NCBI GenBank assembly: GCA_030615145.1
Contig: JAUWZT010000014.1
Location: 1-25,052, forward strand
Length of the DNA: 25,052 nt
Direction of reading: 5' to 3'
DNA from: Promethearchaeota archaeon
GTDB lineage: Archaea; Asgardarchaeota; Lokiarchaeia; Sigyniarchaeales; SOKP01
Positions 1 through 7,486 of the stretch are shown in pieces. The notes under the pieces were generated by a model. That model saw only the letters and a list, made by a program, of their open reading frames with translations. It was not told the DNA's origin and made no database searches. Position 1 is the first letter of the stretch; each line of letters starts with the position of its first letter. The position numbers were made by a program, and so were the translations under genes.

Positions 1-512
1 ATCTTGAAATCTTTAGCCCAGTCTACAACGCTACTTCTCTCTGATAATATGACCGGATCATTCGGTTTAGAGAAGTTATAAACAGAAAATATTCCTGATT
101 TAATTGTATTGGGAGATCTTACTGAATATAGAAGATCACCCCGCAAAGCTAAAACACCTGCTTGAGATAGAACATCAATAACAGTAGGATTGTAAGGATC
201 CTTAACATCTACTATCTGTACATTTCCATCTCCTTCCTGCAAAAATAAATAACCATTTTGATATGAGATCCATTGAGGATTTTTCATCTCTATAGTTTTA
301 AAAATATATGGATGAGCTGGATTTGTAGCATCTATTATTGTAAGACTCTCATCGCAGATATAAACAAAATCTCCCTGAACTTCCATATCTTTTATACCTC
401 CTGGTAAGCCAGAGATGTTTCCAATAGCTAAGAAATTTATGCCAAATAAAAAAATGAGAATAATACCAATGAGAGAGATTCCTCCTCCTATTATAGCAAA
501 TTTCTTTATCAT
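1..512 (-). CDS. Membrane-anchored LVIVD-repeat (beta-propeller-like) protein, partial
   Basis: Only the first 170 codons are present; the gene continues past the left edge. I chose the ATG at 512-510 because a hydrophobic stretch follows at once (about residues 5-30, rich in Ile, Leu and Gly), which reads as a signal anchor. After it come repeats of the form VYICDESLTIIDATNPAHP, YLFLQEGDGNVQIVDVKDPYNP and a third, less regular unit. This is the LVIVD pattern found in predicted cell-surface beta-propellers of archaea and bacteria. The likely location is outside the membrane, tethered by the N-terminus. Ligand and role are unknown. An in-frame TTG lies three codons upstream and cannot be excluded as the start. 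Confidence 0.8.
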   Translation of the reverse strand, partial: MIKKFAIIGGGISLIGIILIFLFGINFLAIGNISGLPGGIKDMEVQGDFVYICDESLTIIDATNPAHPYIFKTIEMKNPQWISYQNGYLFLQEGDGNVQIVDVKDPYNPTVIDVLSQAGVLALRGDLLYSVRSPNTIKSGIFSVYNFSKPNDPVILSERSSVVDWAKDFK

Positions 513-785
513 ATAGTACAACTTTTTTTTTACTATTTTTGTCTATTTACTAGTTGATTTATTACGTATTTAAATTTTTTTACGGTGTTGATATGTTGTC
601 AGATTAAAGAAAATTCAGATATAGATTCCGATATCATTTTTTCTTTAATTTTTACCTCCCTCCCCCGCGTTACCCCATCCTAAAAATGTAGACTAGTTAT
701 TTAAGAATCCAGATTTTTCATTTAAATACTAAAGAAATTATGTAGTTTTAAAGCATTATATCAAAATATATAAGTAAAAAAGGAA

Positions 786-995
786 GTGATCGGTTCGAGA
801 TTAGATGGAGAAGAAACCTTTTTTGGTGAAAGCATTGATACTCCAGAAGAATCTGTCGAAGATCTCTGCGATAGAGTTAATACAGTGTATAGCACAGCAA
901 TGGACGAGGACGATAAAATGAATCAGCTAGCTTATCTAATCGGATTTCTAATTGCTCTTAAAGGAAGGCTAAATCGAGTATGCGAAATTATTTAG
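786..995 (+). CDS. Small acidic hypothetical protein (69 aa, GTG start)
   Basis: I do not recognise this protein. It begins with GTG after a purine-rich stretch (AAAAAAGGAA), with an A/T-rich TATA-like stretch (TATATAAG) just before that. The first half is acidic (GEETFFGESIDTPEESVEDL) and the second half looks helical with a hydrophobic patch (NQLAYLIGFLIALKGRL). The next feature downstream is the tRNA-Phe gene on the same strand. It could be a real small protein or a chance ORF; its balanced composition and lack of a better reading on the other strand favour a real gene. Confidence 0.45.
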   Translation: MIGSRLDGEETFFGESIDTPEESVEDLCDRVNTVYSTAMDEDDKMNQLAYLIGFLIALKGRLNRVCEII

Positions 996-1130
996 AAATT
1001 ACTGCAATTCATGATCGAAAACTAAAAAGATTTTTATGAGATTCCATACTTTTATTTTTATCTTAATTAGGATTATAGTTTATTTTTAATTCCAAGTTAA
1101 GAGTATCATTCACTTGCCAAGGTGGCGTAG

Positions 1131-1159
1131 TAGAGGCTCTATATCAGGGTCCTGCGAAA
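1131..1159 (+). other. tRNA-Phe intron 1, D loop (about 29 nt)
   Basis: Removal leaves the standard D loop AGCCTGGGA between stems GCGT and ACGC. The 3' end reads GCGAAA. The bulge-helix-bulge is imperfect here: GCGT of the exon pairs with GCGA of the intron at only three of four positions. The exact cut sites are therefore less certain than for the other two introns. Confidence 0.75.
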
Positions 1160-1175
1160 CCTGGGAACGCACCAG

Positions 1176-1203
1176 ATCTATCGGAATACCCGATACAGGT
1201 GAA
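1176..1203 (+). other. tRNA-Phe intron 2, anticodon stem (28 nt)
   Basis: Exon CACC (1170-1173) pairs perfectly with intron GGTG (1198-1201). A 3-nt bulge AGA lies on one side and AAA on the other, and the cuts fall after the second nucleotide of each, the classic BHB geometry. The intron body folds as TATCGG/CCGATA. It interrupts the 5' strand of the anticodon stem, not the usual 37/38 position. Shifting both cuts by one base gives the same mature tRNA. Confidence 0.85.
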
Positions 1204-1225
1204 ACTGAAGATCTGGGTATCAGGG

Positions 1226-1256
1226 AATTCGATGGCGATTCGCATCGGATCTGAAA
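1226..1256 (+). other. tRNA-Phe intron 3, T stem (31 nt)
   Basis: The intron splits the 5' strand of the T stem between AGGG and the final G. Central helix: exon TCAG (1220-1223) with intron CTGA (1251-1254). The bulges are GGA and AAG, and cutting after the second nucleotide of each yields exactly the AGGGG needed to pair with CCCCT. Inside, CGATG/CATCG closes a hairpin. Confidence 0.9.
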
Positions 1257-1292
1257 GTTCAAATCCCCTTCTTGGCATTTAATTTTTTTATT

Positions 1293-1832
1293 CTAAAGCC
1301 TGAAATTAAGTTTTATTCTTCTTTTATCTTTTTCTATGAATTCTTTAAATTCTACATTATTATCATTGATAACCTCCCAAAATTCGTCGTATACATCTTT
1401 AAGGCTTCTTTTCGCCGCATTTTTTTCAGTATCTTTTGGTGGAGGAGGGCGTGAATCTCTATTTTTTTTCCGTTTAGGATTATATTCGATGTAATTTCCT
1501 TCAACAATTAGGTTTTCAAAGAACTCATCGTCATTTTCGTTAAATAGGTTTGCGTCAGCTTTATTTTTCAGAGTTTTTTTAGGTTCAAATTCAAAATCTA
1601 CTTTTTGATATCCGCGAACGATAAAATTTTTATCGACAAACGCTTGAAAGTGGTGATCGCAAATTAACCCTTTAGGCAGAGAAATTGTGGTTAATTGTCT
1701 TGCTTTATCAATCACGGATTTTGGAAATTTCAATACTTTTTTAGCTTTGCACACGGGACATGTAATTTTAACATTTAAGTATTCATTTAACTCGCTTATC
1801 TTTGGATGAATGTTCTGTTCTAAAATTGCCAT
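1293..1832 (-). CDS. Asgard-style zinc-ribbon-like protein, unknown function (179 aa)
   Basis: The N-terminal half carries C25-x2-C28 (CPVC) and C58-x2-H61 (CDHH), spaced like the two halves of a zinc-binding fold. The second half is followed by a motif reading FQAFVDKNFIVRGYQKVDFE. From memory, this CPVC ... CDHHFQAFVDKNF ... RGYQKVDFEF arrangement recurs as a module in Lokiarchaeia-like genomes, but I cannot give it a name. The C-terminal half is charged, with a proline run (RPPPP) and a Lys/Glu/Asp-rich tail that looks helical or disordered. It stands alone, convergent with the tRNA-Phe gene. The function is unknown; a small adaptor or nucleic-acid-binding protein are the obvious possibilities. 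Confidence 0.8.
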   Translation of the reverse strand: MAILEQNIHPKISELNEYLNVKITCPVCKAKKVLKFPKSVIDKARQLTTISLPKGLICDHHFQAFVDKNFIVRGYQKVDFEFEPKKTLKNKADANLFNENDDEFFENLIVEGNYIEYNPKRKKNRDSRPPPPKDTEKNAAKRSLKDVYDEFWEVINDNNVEFKEFIEKDKRRIKLNFRL

Positions 1833-1958
1833 AGCTATTCAACACCCGCAGTATTTTTTAAAACTACACATAAAAACTACGACATTTTTCAAACAATTTT
1901 CAAAACTATTCGAAAATAAGAAAATTGAGCGTTAAAAGAGCATAAAAAAGAGCAATAT

Positions 1959-2501
1959 TTAGTTATGAACAGAATCGAAACTTTGATTTAAATTTTCTTT
2001 TCCTAGCTCAAAATTGAATTCAAGGGTAGGAATTATTTTTGACATGAATTTGAAAGTATGTTTTCCTTCAGAAAATTTTTCTAAACCGTCCTCGTCAATT
2101 TTAATTAGTATATCTATAGTATCTCCTAAAGCTATCATTCTACCAGCAAGCTTACCTCTCAATAAATCGTCAATTGCGAATTTTTCTCCCTTATGATAAA
2201 GCGCGAAATGGTCTTTAAGTTTCTCTACATCATAATCTTTCTTAGAGACATTGATCGGAATTTCGTCAAGATAAATTTTACCATAATCTGATAACTCGAA
2301 GTTTTTTACATCAAAACTTTTGGTGCTAAATCCACCGATTTCAATTTCTTTTGGAATCAGAATTGGCATTATAAGGTTCAAAGCCTTAATTAGGAGGGCG
2401 TCTGCCTTTCCATCGCCAGTAGTATCTACTGTATATATAGATTTCTTAGGCGGAAAAACTTTTTTGATAAGTACTTTGAGAGCGGAAATATCGAAAGACA
2501 T
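1959..2501 (-). CDS. Hypothetical protein with calcium-loop-like motif (180 aa)
   Basis: I do not recognise a family. Residues 26-34 read DTTGDGKAD, which matches the DxDGDGxxD calcium-binding loops of dockerin and FG-GAP type. There is a single copy, so calcium binding is only a suggestion. A short hydrophobic stretch follows (about residues 35-50, ALLIKALNLIMPILIP). The rest is a mix of predicted strands rich in Lys, Asp, Phe and Ile. There is no signal peptide, so the protein is probably cytosolic or membrane-associated. It lies between the zinc-ribbon gene and the MDR dehydrogenase, all on the minus strand, but the gaps (126 and 79 nt) argue against a tight operon. Confidence 0.7.
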   Translation of the reverse strand: MSFDISALKVLIKKVFPPKKSIYTVDTTGDGKADALLIKALNLIMPILIPKEIEIGGFSTKSFDVKNFELSDYGKIYLDEIPINVSKKDYDVEKLKDHFALYHKGEKFAIDDLLRGKLAGRMIALGDTIDILIKIDEDGLEKFSEGKHTFKFMSKIIPTLEFNFELGKENLNQSFDSVHN

Positions 2502-2580
2502 AATTATTCAGACAAATTTAGAGTTATATTTTTATCTTTGTTGTAAATAATTATTATTCAATTAAAAATTTATGATACGA

Positions 2581-3630
2581 TTAAGGTATTGTAATAATTT
2601 TTACGCACTTTCTTTCTTTCATAAGGTTAAACCCAGTTGAAATTAATTTTTCTAAAGGTATTGTTGTTGTTATTAATTTGTCAACATCTATTACTTTGTT
2701 TGAAATTAGCTCGATCGCGTCTAAAAAATCTTCAGCATAACCAATATAAGATCCCATAATTTTCCTCTGATATCTTACAATGTCATTTGGTTTAATTTTT
2801 GCCTCAGCTCTGTAGTCTTGCCCAAAACAAATCAATCGAGCACCAGGAGCCCATATTGTCGTTGCCATCTCAAAAGTATCTGCAATCCCCACGGCATCAA
2901 TGATCACATCTGCTCCTTTACCATTGGTTATATTTTGAATTTCTTGTTTTACATCCTGCGTTTTAGGATTAATCCAATGATCAGCACCAAGTTCTAATGC
3001 TTTCTTGCCACGCCATTGATCTATTTCTATACTAATTAATTTTTTTATTGGATGTTTCCTTATAACAGATTCGATAATTAAACCCATTGGCCCTGCTCCA
3101 ATTATAACAACATTATCAGATTCCTTGACATCCGCAATATTATGACAATGAACCGCACATGATAAGGGTTCAATTAAACTTGCAGCTATCATATCAATAG
3201 AATCGGGAAGTTTGAATAGTGTGTTTCTTGGTAAAACACAATATTTAGCAAAACCTCCATTTTGAAATATTCCAAATGTTGTTCCTAGGGCCATATATTC
3301 ACATAGATTCGAGAGCCCCCTCCTACAATAAATACAATAACCGCATTTTTCTTTTGGATCAACGACAATTTTATCCCCAATCTTAAGATCACTAATATTA
3401 TCTCCGATTTCTTTAACTACTCCTACAAATTCATGACCTAAAATAGTATTATCTGTAGCAGGATGACCTCCCTTTAATATCTTTAGATCAGTTCCACAGA
3501 TACCGGATGCCTTCACTTCTATTAGTACTTGATCCCCTTTTTTAATTCGAGGAATATCAACTTCTTCTAATTTAATCTCTCCACCCGAATTTTCATCTTT
3601 ATGAAAAACTGCGGCTAATATTTTTTTCAT
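2581..3630 (-). CDS. Zinc-dependent MDR alcohol/polyol dehydrogenase (349 aa)
   Basis: This is a medium-chain dehydrogenase/reductase of the threonine/sorbitol dehydrogenase type. The catalytic zinc site is visible as GICGTD (C45), GHE (H66, E67) and E154. The structural zinc lobe is C96, C99, C102 and C110. The NAD(P) Rossmann motif is GAGPMG (178-183). Length is normal for the family. It would oxidise a secondary alcohol to a ketone. It is transcribed away from a GPH sugar symporter and lies close to IolM-, IolO- and IolN-like genes, so a polyol or sugar acid is the likely substrate. It could supply the first oxidation (inositol to 2-keto-inositol), or reduce a keto-uronate downstream. The exact substrate cannot be read from the sequence. 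Confidence 0.9.
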   Translation of the reverse strand: MKKILAAVFHKDENSGGEIKLEEVDIPRIKKGDQVLIEVKASGICGTDLKILKGGHPATDNTILGHEFVGVVKEIGDNISDLKIGDKIVVDPKEKCGYCIYCRRGLSNLCEYMALGTTFGIFQNGGFAKYCVLPRNTLFKLPDSIDMIAASLIEPLSCAVHCHNIADVKESDNVVIIGAGPMGLIIESVIRKHPIKKLISIEIDQWRGKKALELGADHWINPKTQDVKQEIQNITNGKGADVIIDAVGIADTFEMATTIWAPGARLICFGQDYRAEAKIKPNDIVRYQRKIMGSYIGYAEDFLDAIELISNKVIDVDKLITTTIPLEKLISTGFNLMKERKCVKIITIP

Positions 3631-3792
3631 TTTATTTACCTCAAGCTATTGGTTATTATATTGGCTATAGGTTATTTCCCACTAAACCAAGATTTATTAT
3701 TAAATAAAAATTTTTAGCTAAAGATTTAAATTAATAAAAATTTAAATTCGATTAACTAAATAAAATTAATTTTATAAAAAAATGGTTGATGA

Positions 3793-3803
3793 ATGAATGA
3801 ATG
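3793..3803 (+). repeat. AATG tetranucleotide repeat over the symporter start codon
   Basis: The start region reads GATGAATGAATGAATGAAAG (3788-3807) and contains ATG codons at 3789, 3793, 3797 and 3801 spread over several frames. Only the ATG at 3797 opens the symporter. The one at 3782 gives a 4-codon ORF (MVDE) whose TGA directly precedes it in the same frame. The reading is direct; any regulatory use is inference. Confidence 0.55.
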
Positions 3804-5212
3804 AAAGAAAATCTGAGAAAGTTCCTCTCGGAAAACAGATCGCATTTGCAATGGGGGAAGTCGGAGACTGTACTGCATCGCAAATATTCTCATTCCTTAT
3901 TTTTACATTCTACTTTGCAATTGTAGGATTACCTGTTCTTTGGATTACTGGTGGTTTTATTTTATGGAGTCTATGGAACGCAATCAATGATCCACTCATA
4001 GGATATCTTTCTGACCGTACTAAAACTAAATGGGGGAGAAGAATTCCTTGGATGTTAGGCGCCACTATTCCATTAGCAATAGTAATGATTTTACTTTTTA
4101 CACCACCTATTGCTCTTAATTCGGACTTAATAAACTTCATATACTTCTTTATAATTCTTGTTCTCTTTGATACTACTTTTACTGCGTTTAATCTAAACTA
4201 TAATGCTGTTTTTTCTGAAACGTTTGTAACGATGGAAGATCGTAGTTCAACAGGAAAAGTTAGAATAAGTTTTGTGATGATTGCACTGATTTTTGCGTTT
4301 TTACTTCCCACATTAATTATAGAAGATCTCTTAGGGGGTGATCCGCAAACGCCCGCAACTATAAGTAAGGCATTAGGGGAATACCAGTTAACAGGAATTA
4401 TTGCTGCTGTTGTAATTATTATCTCATATTTCATAATTTTGAAATGGGGTGTGAAAGAACCTAAATATATCTCAAAAGACGCTGAAACCGCTATGTCTTT
4501 TGGAAAAACGCTGAAAACTACATTTAAGAATAAGTCCTTCCTATGGTTTTTAATACCTGCTTTAGGAACATGGATTGCCATAAATATTTTACCAACTTTG
4601 GCACCACTTTTTATGATCCATGCTCTTGGAGTTACAGATATGGAATTAATTGGTTATGCTCTAGCTTTACAGTTTATTGTAGCTGCCGTTTCTACTCCTT
4701 TATGGGAAAAAATTCGTGTTAAAAAAGGGGCTCGTATGGCTGGATTGATAGGAATACCAGCATGGATAATTCCTATAATATTTTTTGCTTTCTCGATAAA
4801 CATTGAAATGGTTTTTATTGTGCAAATCTTCAACGGAATTGGTTTGGGCGGAGGATTGTATTTCTACGACCAATGTATCGCAGAAATCATAGATGAAGAT
4901 GAAATTCGTCATGGAACAAGGCGATCAGGTATTTACTATGCTGTCCTTAATTTCCTTATTAGACTCTCATGGATTATAAATTTCGTCATAATTGGAATAG
5001 TATTTAGTACAACAGATTGGCAAAGCTATGACCCAAATCCAGGTGTTAATACAATCTTAGGTCTCCAAATCTTAATGGGTGTTTATCCCGCAATTATACT
5101 TGTAATATCGTGGATTGGAATGTATTTCTATCCAATTAAAGGTGAAAAATTAGCGGAAAATCGAAGAAATTTAGATGAATTGCACATAAAAAAGCAAGAA
5201 AAACTTCAATAA
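3797..5212 (+). CDS. GPH-family (MFS_2) sugar:cation symporter (471 aa)
   Basis: This is an integral membrane transporter with about 12 hydrophobic segments. The N-terminal part has the glycoside-pentoside-hexuronide family signature: GEVGDC in helix 1, then NDPLIGYLSDRTKTKWGRRIPWM between helices 2 and 3 (residues about 63-85, with the conserved Asp, Gly and Arg/Lys). The second half contains the expected FNGIGLGGGLYFYDQCIAEIIDEDE loop. Family members import glycosides, pentoses or hexuronates with Na+ or H+. It lies between two polyol dehydrogenases, which suggests uptake of the substrate for this block, possibly inositol or a related sugar acid. The start at 3797 sits in an AATG repeat. 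A T-rich run follows the stop codon. Confidence 0.9.
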   Translation: MNERKSEKVPLGKQIAFAMGEVGDCTASQIFSFLIFTFYFAIVGLPVLWITGGFILWSLWNAINDPLIGYLSDRTKTKWGRRIPWMLGATIPLAIVMILLFTPPIALNSDLINFIYFFIILVLFDTTFTAFNLNYNAVFSETFVTMEDRSSTGKVRISFVMIALIFAFLLPTLIIEDLLGGDPQTPATISKALGEYQLTGIIAAVVIIISYFIILKWGVKEPKYISKDAETAMSFGKTLKTTFKNKSFLWFLIPALGTWIAINILPTLAPLFMIHALGVTDMELIGYALALQFIVAAVSTPLWEKIRVKKGARMAGLIGIPAWIIPIIFFAFSINIEMVFIVQIFNGIGLGGGLYFYDQCIAEIIDEDEIRHGTRRSGIYYAVLNFLIRLSWIINFVIIGIVFSTTDWQSYDPNPGVNTILGLQILMGVYPAIILVISWIGMYFYPIKGEKLAENRRNLDELHIKKQEKLQ

Positions 5213-5232
5213 TTCTTTTTTATCTTTTTTTT
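5213..5232 (+). terminator. T-tract terminator after the symporter gene
   Basis: Runs of T (TTCTTTTT, then CTTTTTTTT) begin right after the TAA stop. Archaeal RNA polymerase stops at such tracts without needing a hairpin. Confidence 0.5.
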
Positions 5233-5364
5233 GTTGTTGAATTGTTACATTATTGCATAAATTCAAAGAATTTTATTCTAACATCTCAGATTGAGATAAA
5301 CCTTTAATTTATATTTTTTTTTGAATTAAATAAATTAATATTATTAACAAAATATTTTAAAAAT

Positions 5365-6573
5365 ATGAAAACAGTAGAATTAAGTGCAAAATGGGATCCT
5401 AAACCAGATTTCAAAATTGGTTCAAAGGATATTGATGGAAAGCTTACTTATCTCGGTTCTCAAGTTTGGAGAGATCCTATAGTAAAAGTTATAGAAAAAG
5501 AAAAACCTCAGATTAAGCCTAATGAAGTGCTCATCAGAGTAAAACGATGTGGAATTCTTTAAAGATTTGTTTTAAAGAACATAATATGCGGCTCTGATGT
5601 TCATATGAATCAGGCTTACGATGATGGATATCTCTATTATCCTGGGCTAACAGCATTTCCAGTAACCCTTGGACATGAATTTGCAGGCGAAATCGTTGAA
5701 GTAGGATCTCAAGCAATAAGCAAAAGGACGGGGAACCGTTATGAAATAGGAGATCCTGTAACCGTAGAAGAAATGGCTTGGTGTGGTGAATGCAAACCTT
5801 GCTGCGATGGATATCCAAATCATTGCGAACGATTACAAGAAATTGGCTTTTCTATAGATGGAGCGTTTGCCGAGTACATAACGGTTCCAGCAAAACTTTG
5901 TTGGAGTTTAAGGAAATTAGAAAGAAATTACGATGATGTTTTTAAAATTGGTAGCTTGGTTGAACCAACTTCAGTTGCTTTCAATGCAGTTATTGAGAGA
6001 GGTGGAGGCATTCGCCCTGGAGAAAATGTTATAATCTTGGGAGCTGGACCAATTGGATTAGCCTCTACCAAAATTTTGAAGACCGCAGGAGCGGGGTTAT
6101 GTATAGTTTCAGAACCTGAAGAACATCGCGCATCGTTAGCTAAAAAAATGGGAGCCGACTATGTTATTAATCCTCTTAAAGAAAATTTTGTAGAAAAAGT
6201 AAAAGAATATACCGACAATGAAGGTGCAGCGCTATATCTTGAAGCAACAGGATTGCCACAAGTAGTAACTGATGACATTCAAAATGCTATTTGGGAATGC
6301 AAGGCGGTTAATAGTACGGTCGTAATCGTTGCAAGAGCGGAACAAAGAATGCCAGTGTGTGGGGAGTTTTTTCAAGTCAAAAGGGCAAGAATTGTAGGTG
6401 CTCAAGGGCACTCAGGACACGGAACTTTTTTCAACGTAATTAGTTCGATGGCGGCTGGTATGGAAGTTACTCCGATGATTACAAAAGAAATTTCTCTTAA
6501 TGAAGTCCCGGAAAACATAAAACTTTTACAAACTGATAGAGAAAATTGCAAAATTTCTGCAATTATTAACTAA
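5365..6573 (+). CDS. IolM-like zinc dehydrogenase, interrupted by a 30-nt probable BHB intron (392 aa spliced)
   Basis: Two ORFs (5365-5562, and the frame continuing to 6573) are halves of one medium-chain zinc dehydrogenase. The first half ends RVKRCGI then a Leu codon and TAA; the second resumes in the same frame with CGSDVHMNQAYDDGY. Joining them gives the family motif GICGSD with catalytic C65. The remaining sites are intact: GHE (H94, E95), structural zinc C130, C133, C136 and C144, and the GAGPIG nucleotide loop. Length and the long N-terminal lead resemble Thermotoga IolM (TM0412), which oxidises 2-keto-myo-inositol. The IolO-like and creatininase-type neighbours support this. No other lesion is visible over 1.2 kb, so I prefer an expressed, spliced gene to a pseudogene. 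Inositol specificity is an inference. Confidence 0.8.
5554..5583 (+). other. Candidate archaeal pre-mRNA (BHB-type) intron, 30 nt
   Basis: The segment contains a perfect 9-bp inverted repeat, TTCTTTAAA (5555-5563) with TTTAAAGAA (5571-5579), and a 7-nt loop. It carries an in-frame TAA at 5560. Removing 30 nt restores GGA ATA TGC GGC, that is G-I-C-G. The ends are ambiguous by two bases because AT lies at both junctions (5554-5583 to 5556-5585 are equivalent). Exon ATGT (5547-5550) can pair with ACAT (5579-5582), or TGTG (5548-5551) with CATA (5580-5583), giving a BHB-like helix at the junction. The bulges are not the exact 3+3 form when the reading frame is respected, so this would be a relaxed motif. 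Confidence 0.7.
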
Positions 6574-6580
6574 TACAGGA

Positions 6581-7393
6581 CTACAAAATTGATCTTAAAT
6601 ACTCCGAAGAGCTTTTCGCTACTTCTTTAAAAGAAGGCTTCATAATTGTTTCAATTGAAACAAATTCGCTATACCCTGCGTTTTTAAAAATATTTAGAAA
6701 AGTCTTAAAATCAAAATGACCTGAACCGGGAGCTCTTCGAGTTGTATCTGCTAAGTGTACATGGCCGACATGATGGGCCACTTCTTTTAAATTCTCCCAA
6801 ACATAGATAGGATCTTCTTCTAAATGCGTATGAAATGAATCAACTAACAACTTTAAGTACTCTGATCCTATTTCTTCAATTAATTTTAATGATTGAGAAA
6901 TTGTATTATAGGAATCTATTTCGAAACGATTAATAGGCTCAAACACGAGCATTACGTTATTTTCTTCAGCTAACTTACAACATTCTTTTAAGGAGTTTAC
7001 AATGTTTAATTTTTCTTTTTCTGGATTACTATTATATTTAAAACGACCTCTTATTAACCCTATTATGACTTTAGATCCTGTTTCTCGAGCAAAATTAATG
7101 TATTTTTCAATTCTCTCTATCGCTTTTTCCCGATTAGACTTTTCAGTATCTCCAAAAGAATAACCATAACGTATAAATGTGCTTCCTGTGCCAAGAGCAG
7201 AGATTTGTAATTCGTAAGTTTCCGCAATTTCCACAATTCTATCAACATCGACTTTTTCAGGTTCAAGAAGGCTTAATTCTACCCCATCATAATTTAAAGG
7301 CGCTAATAATTGGCATAACGACGAAAACTTTTTGATTATACCCTCTTTGTTGCTTTTAGATTCGTTTAATCCAGCAACTATACTAAGCAACAT
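6581..7393 (-). CDS. Sugar epimerase, IolO-like (AP endonuclease 2 / TIM-barrel family, 270 aa)
   Basis: This is a TIM-barrel sugar isomerase/epimerase. Metal-site residues are visible at E152 (FEPINRFE), D185 and H188 (LVDSFHTH), H211 (HVHLADTTRRAPGSGHFDF) and E248 (SIE). From memory, the stretches ALGTG, KVIIGLIRGR, EPINRFE and the APGSGHFDF segment match Thermotoga 5-keto-L-gluconate epimerase (IolO, TM0416) closely. That enzyme turns 5-keto-L-gluconate into D-tagaturonate. It lies on the opposite strand to its neighbours, 7 nt past the IolM-like stop codon, and is divergent from the creatininase-type gene. A related 3-epimerase activity (ribulose or tagatose) is the main alternative. Confidence 0.85.
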   Translation of the reverse strand: MLLSIVAGLNESKSNKEGIIKKFSSLCQLLAPLNYDGVELSLLEPEKVDVDRIVEIAETYELQISALGTGSTFIRYGYSFGDTEKSNREKAIERIEKYINFARETGSKVIIGLIRGRFKYNSNPEKEKLNIVNSLKECCKLAEENNVMLVFEPINRFEIDSYNTISQSLKLIEEIGSEYLKLLVDSFHTHLEEDPIYVWENLKEVAHHVGHVHLADTTRRAPGSGHFDFKTFLNIFKNAGYSEFVSIETIMKPSFKEVAKSSSEYLRSIL

Positions 7394-7486
7394 ATACTTA
7401 TCTAAATCTCTTATTATTAAAATATTTATCAGATGTGAACGACTAAAATTATTAATATAAAATTAATTTTTAGGTGAAAATAAAAA

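Larger units (their letters stand above)
1116..1277 (+). tRNA. tRNA-Phe(GAA) with three introns
   Basis: The 162-nt gene folds to a 74-nt tRNA only after three segments are removed. The mature parts are: acceptor GCCAAGG with TCTTGGC and discriminator A; D stem GCGT/ACGC with loop AGCCTGGGA; anticodon stem CCAGA/TCTGG with loop CTGAAGA (anticodon GAA at 1207-1209); variable loop GTATC; T stem AGGGG/CCCCT with loop TTCAAAT. Each removed segment has GAA(A) at or beside its 3' end. Introns in the D and T arms and in the upper anticodon arm are non-canonical positions, known mainly from Thermoproteales and scattered other archaea. Without intron removal neither the T stem nor the D loop can form. 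Readings of the anticodon as ATC, CTA or CGG were considered and do not give a consistent tRNA. Confidence 0.93.

Noticed and set aside
1172..1190. Anticodon loop of the tRNA-Phe locus read as CTA (suppressor), ATC or CGG
   Set aside because: These need the intron at 37/38, but the resulting loop, stems and identity elements do not fit; the reading with GAA gives every arm.
1272..1454. 60-aa ORF rich in Phe and Ile
   Set aside because: It overlaps the tRNA-Phe 3' end and is the opposite-strand shadow of the zinc-ribbon gene.
4198..4912. Minus-strand ORFs within the symporter gene (4198-4581 and 4700-4912)
   Set aside because: They lie wholly inside a well-supported membrane protein gene and show no recognisable features.
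5605..6573. Stand-alone 322-aa dehydrogenase starting at the ATG at 5605
   Set aside because: It would lack the catalytic zinc Cys and the N-terminal lobe, all of which are present in frame just upstream; the two parts are one gene.
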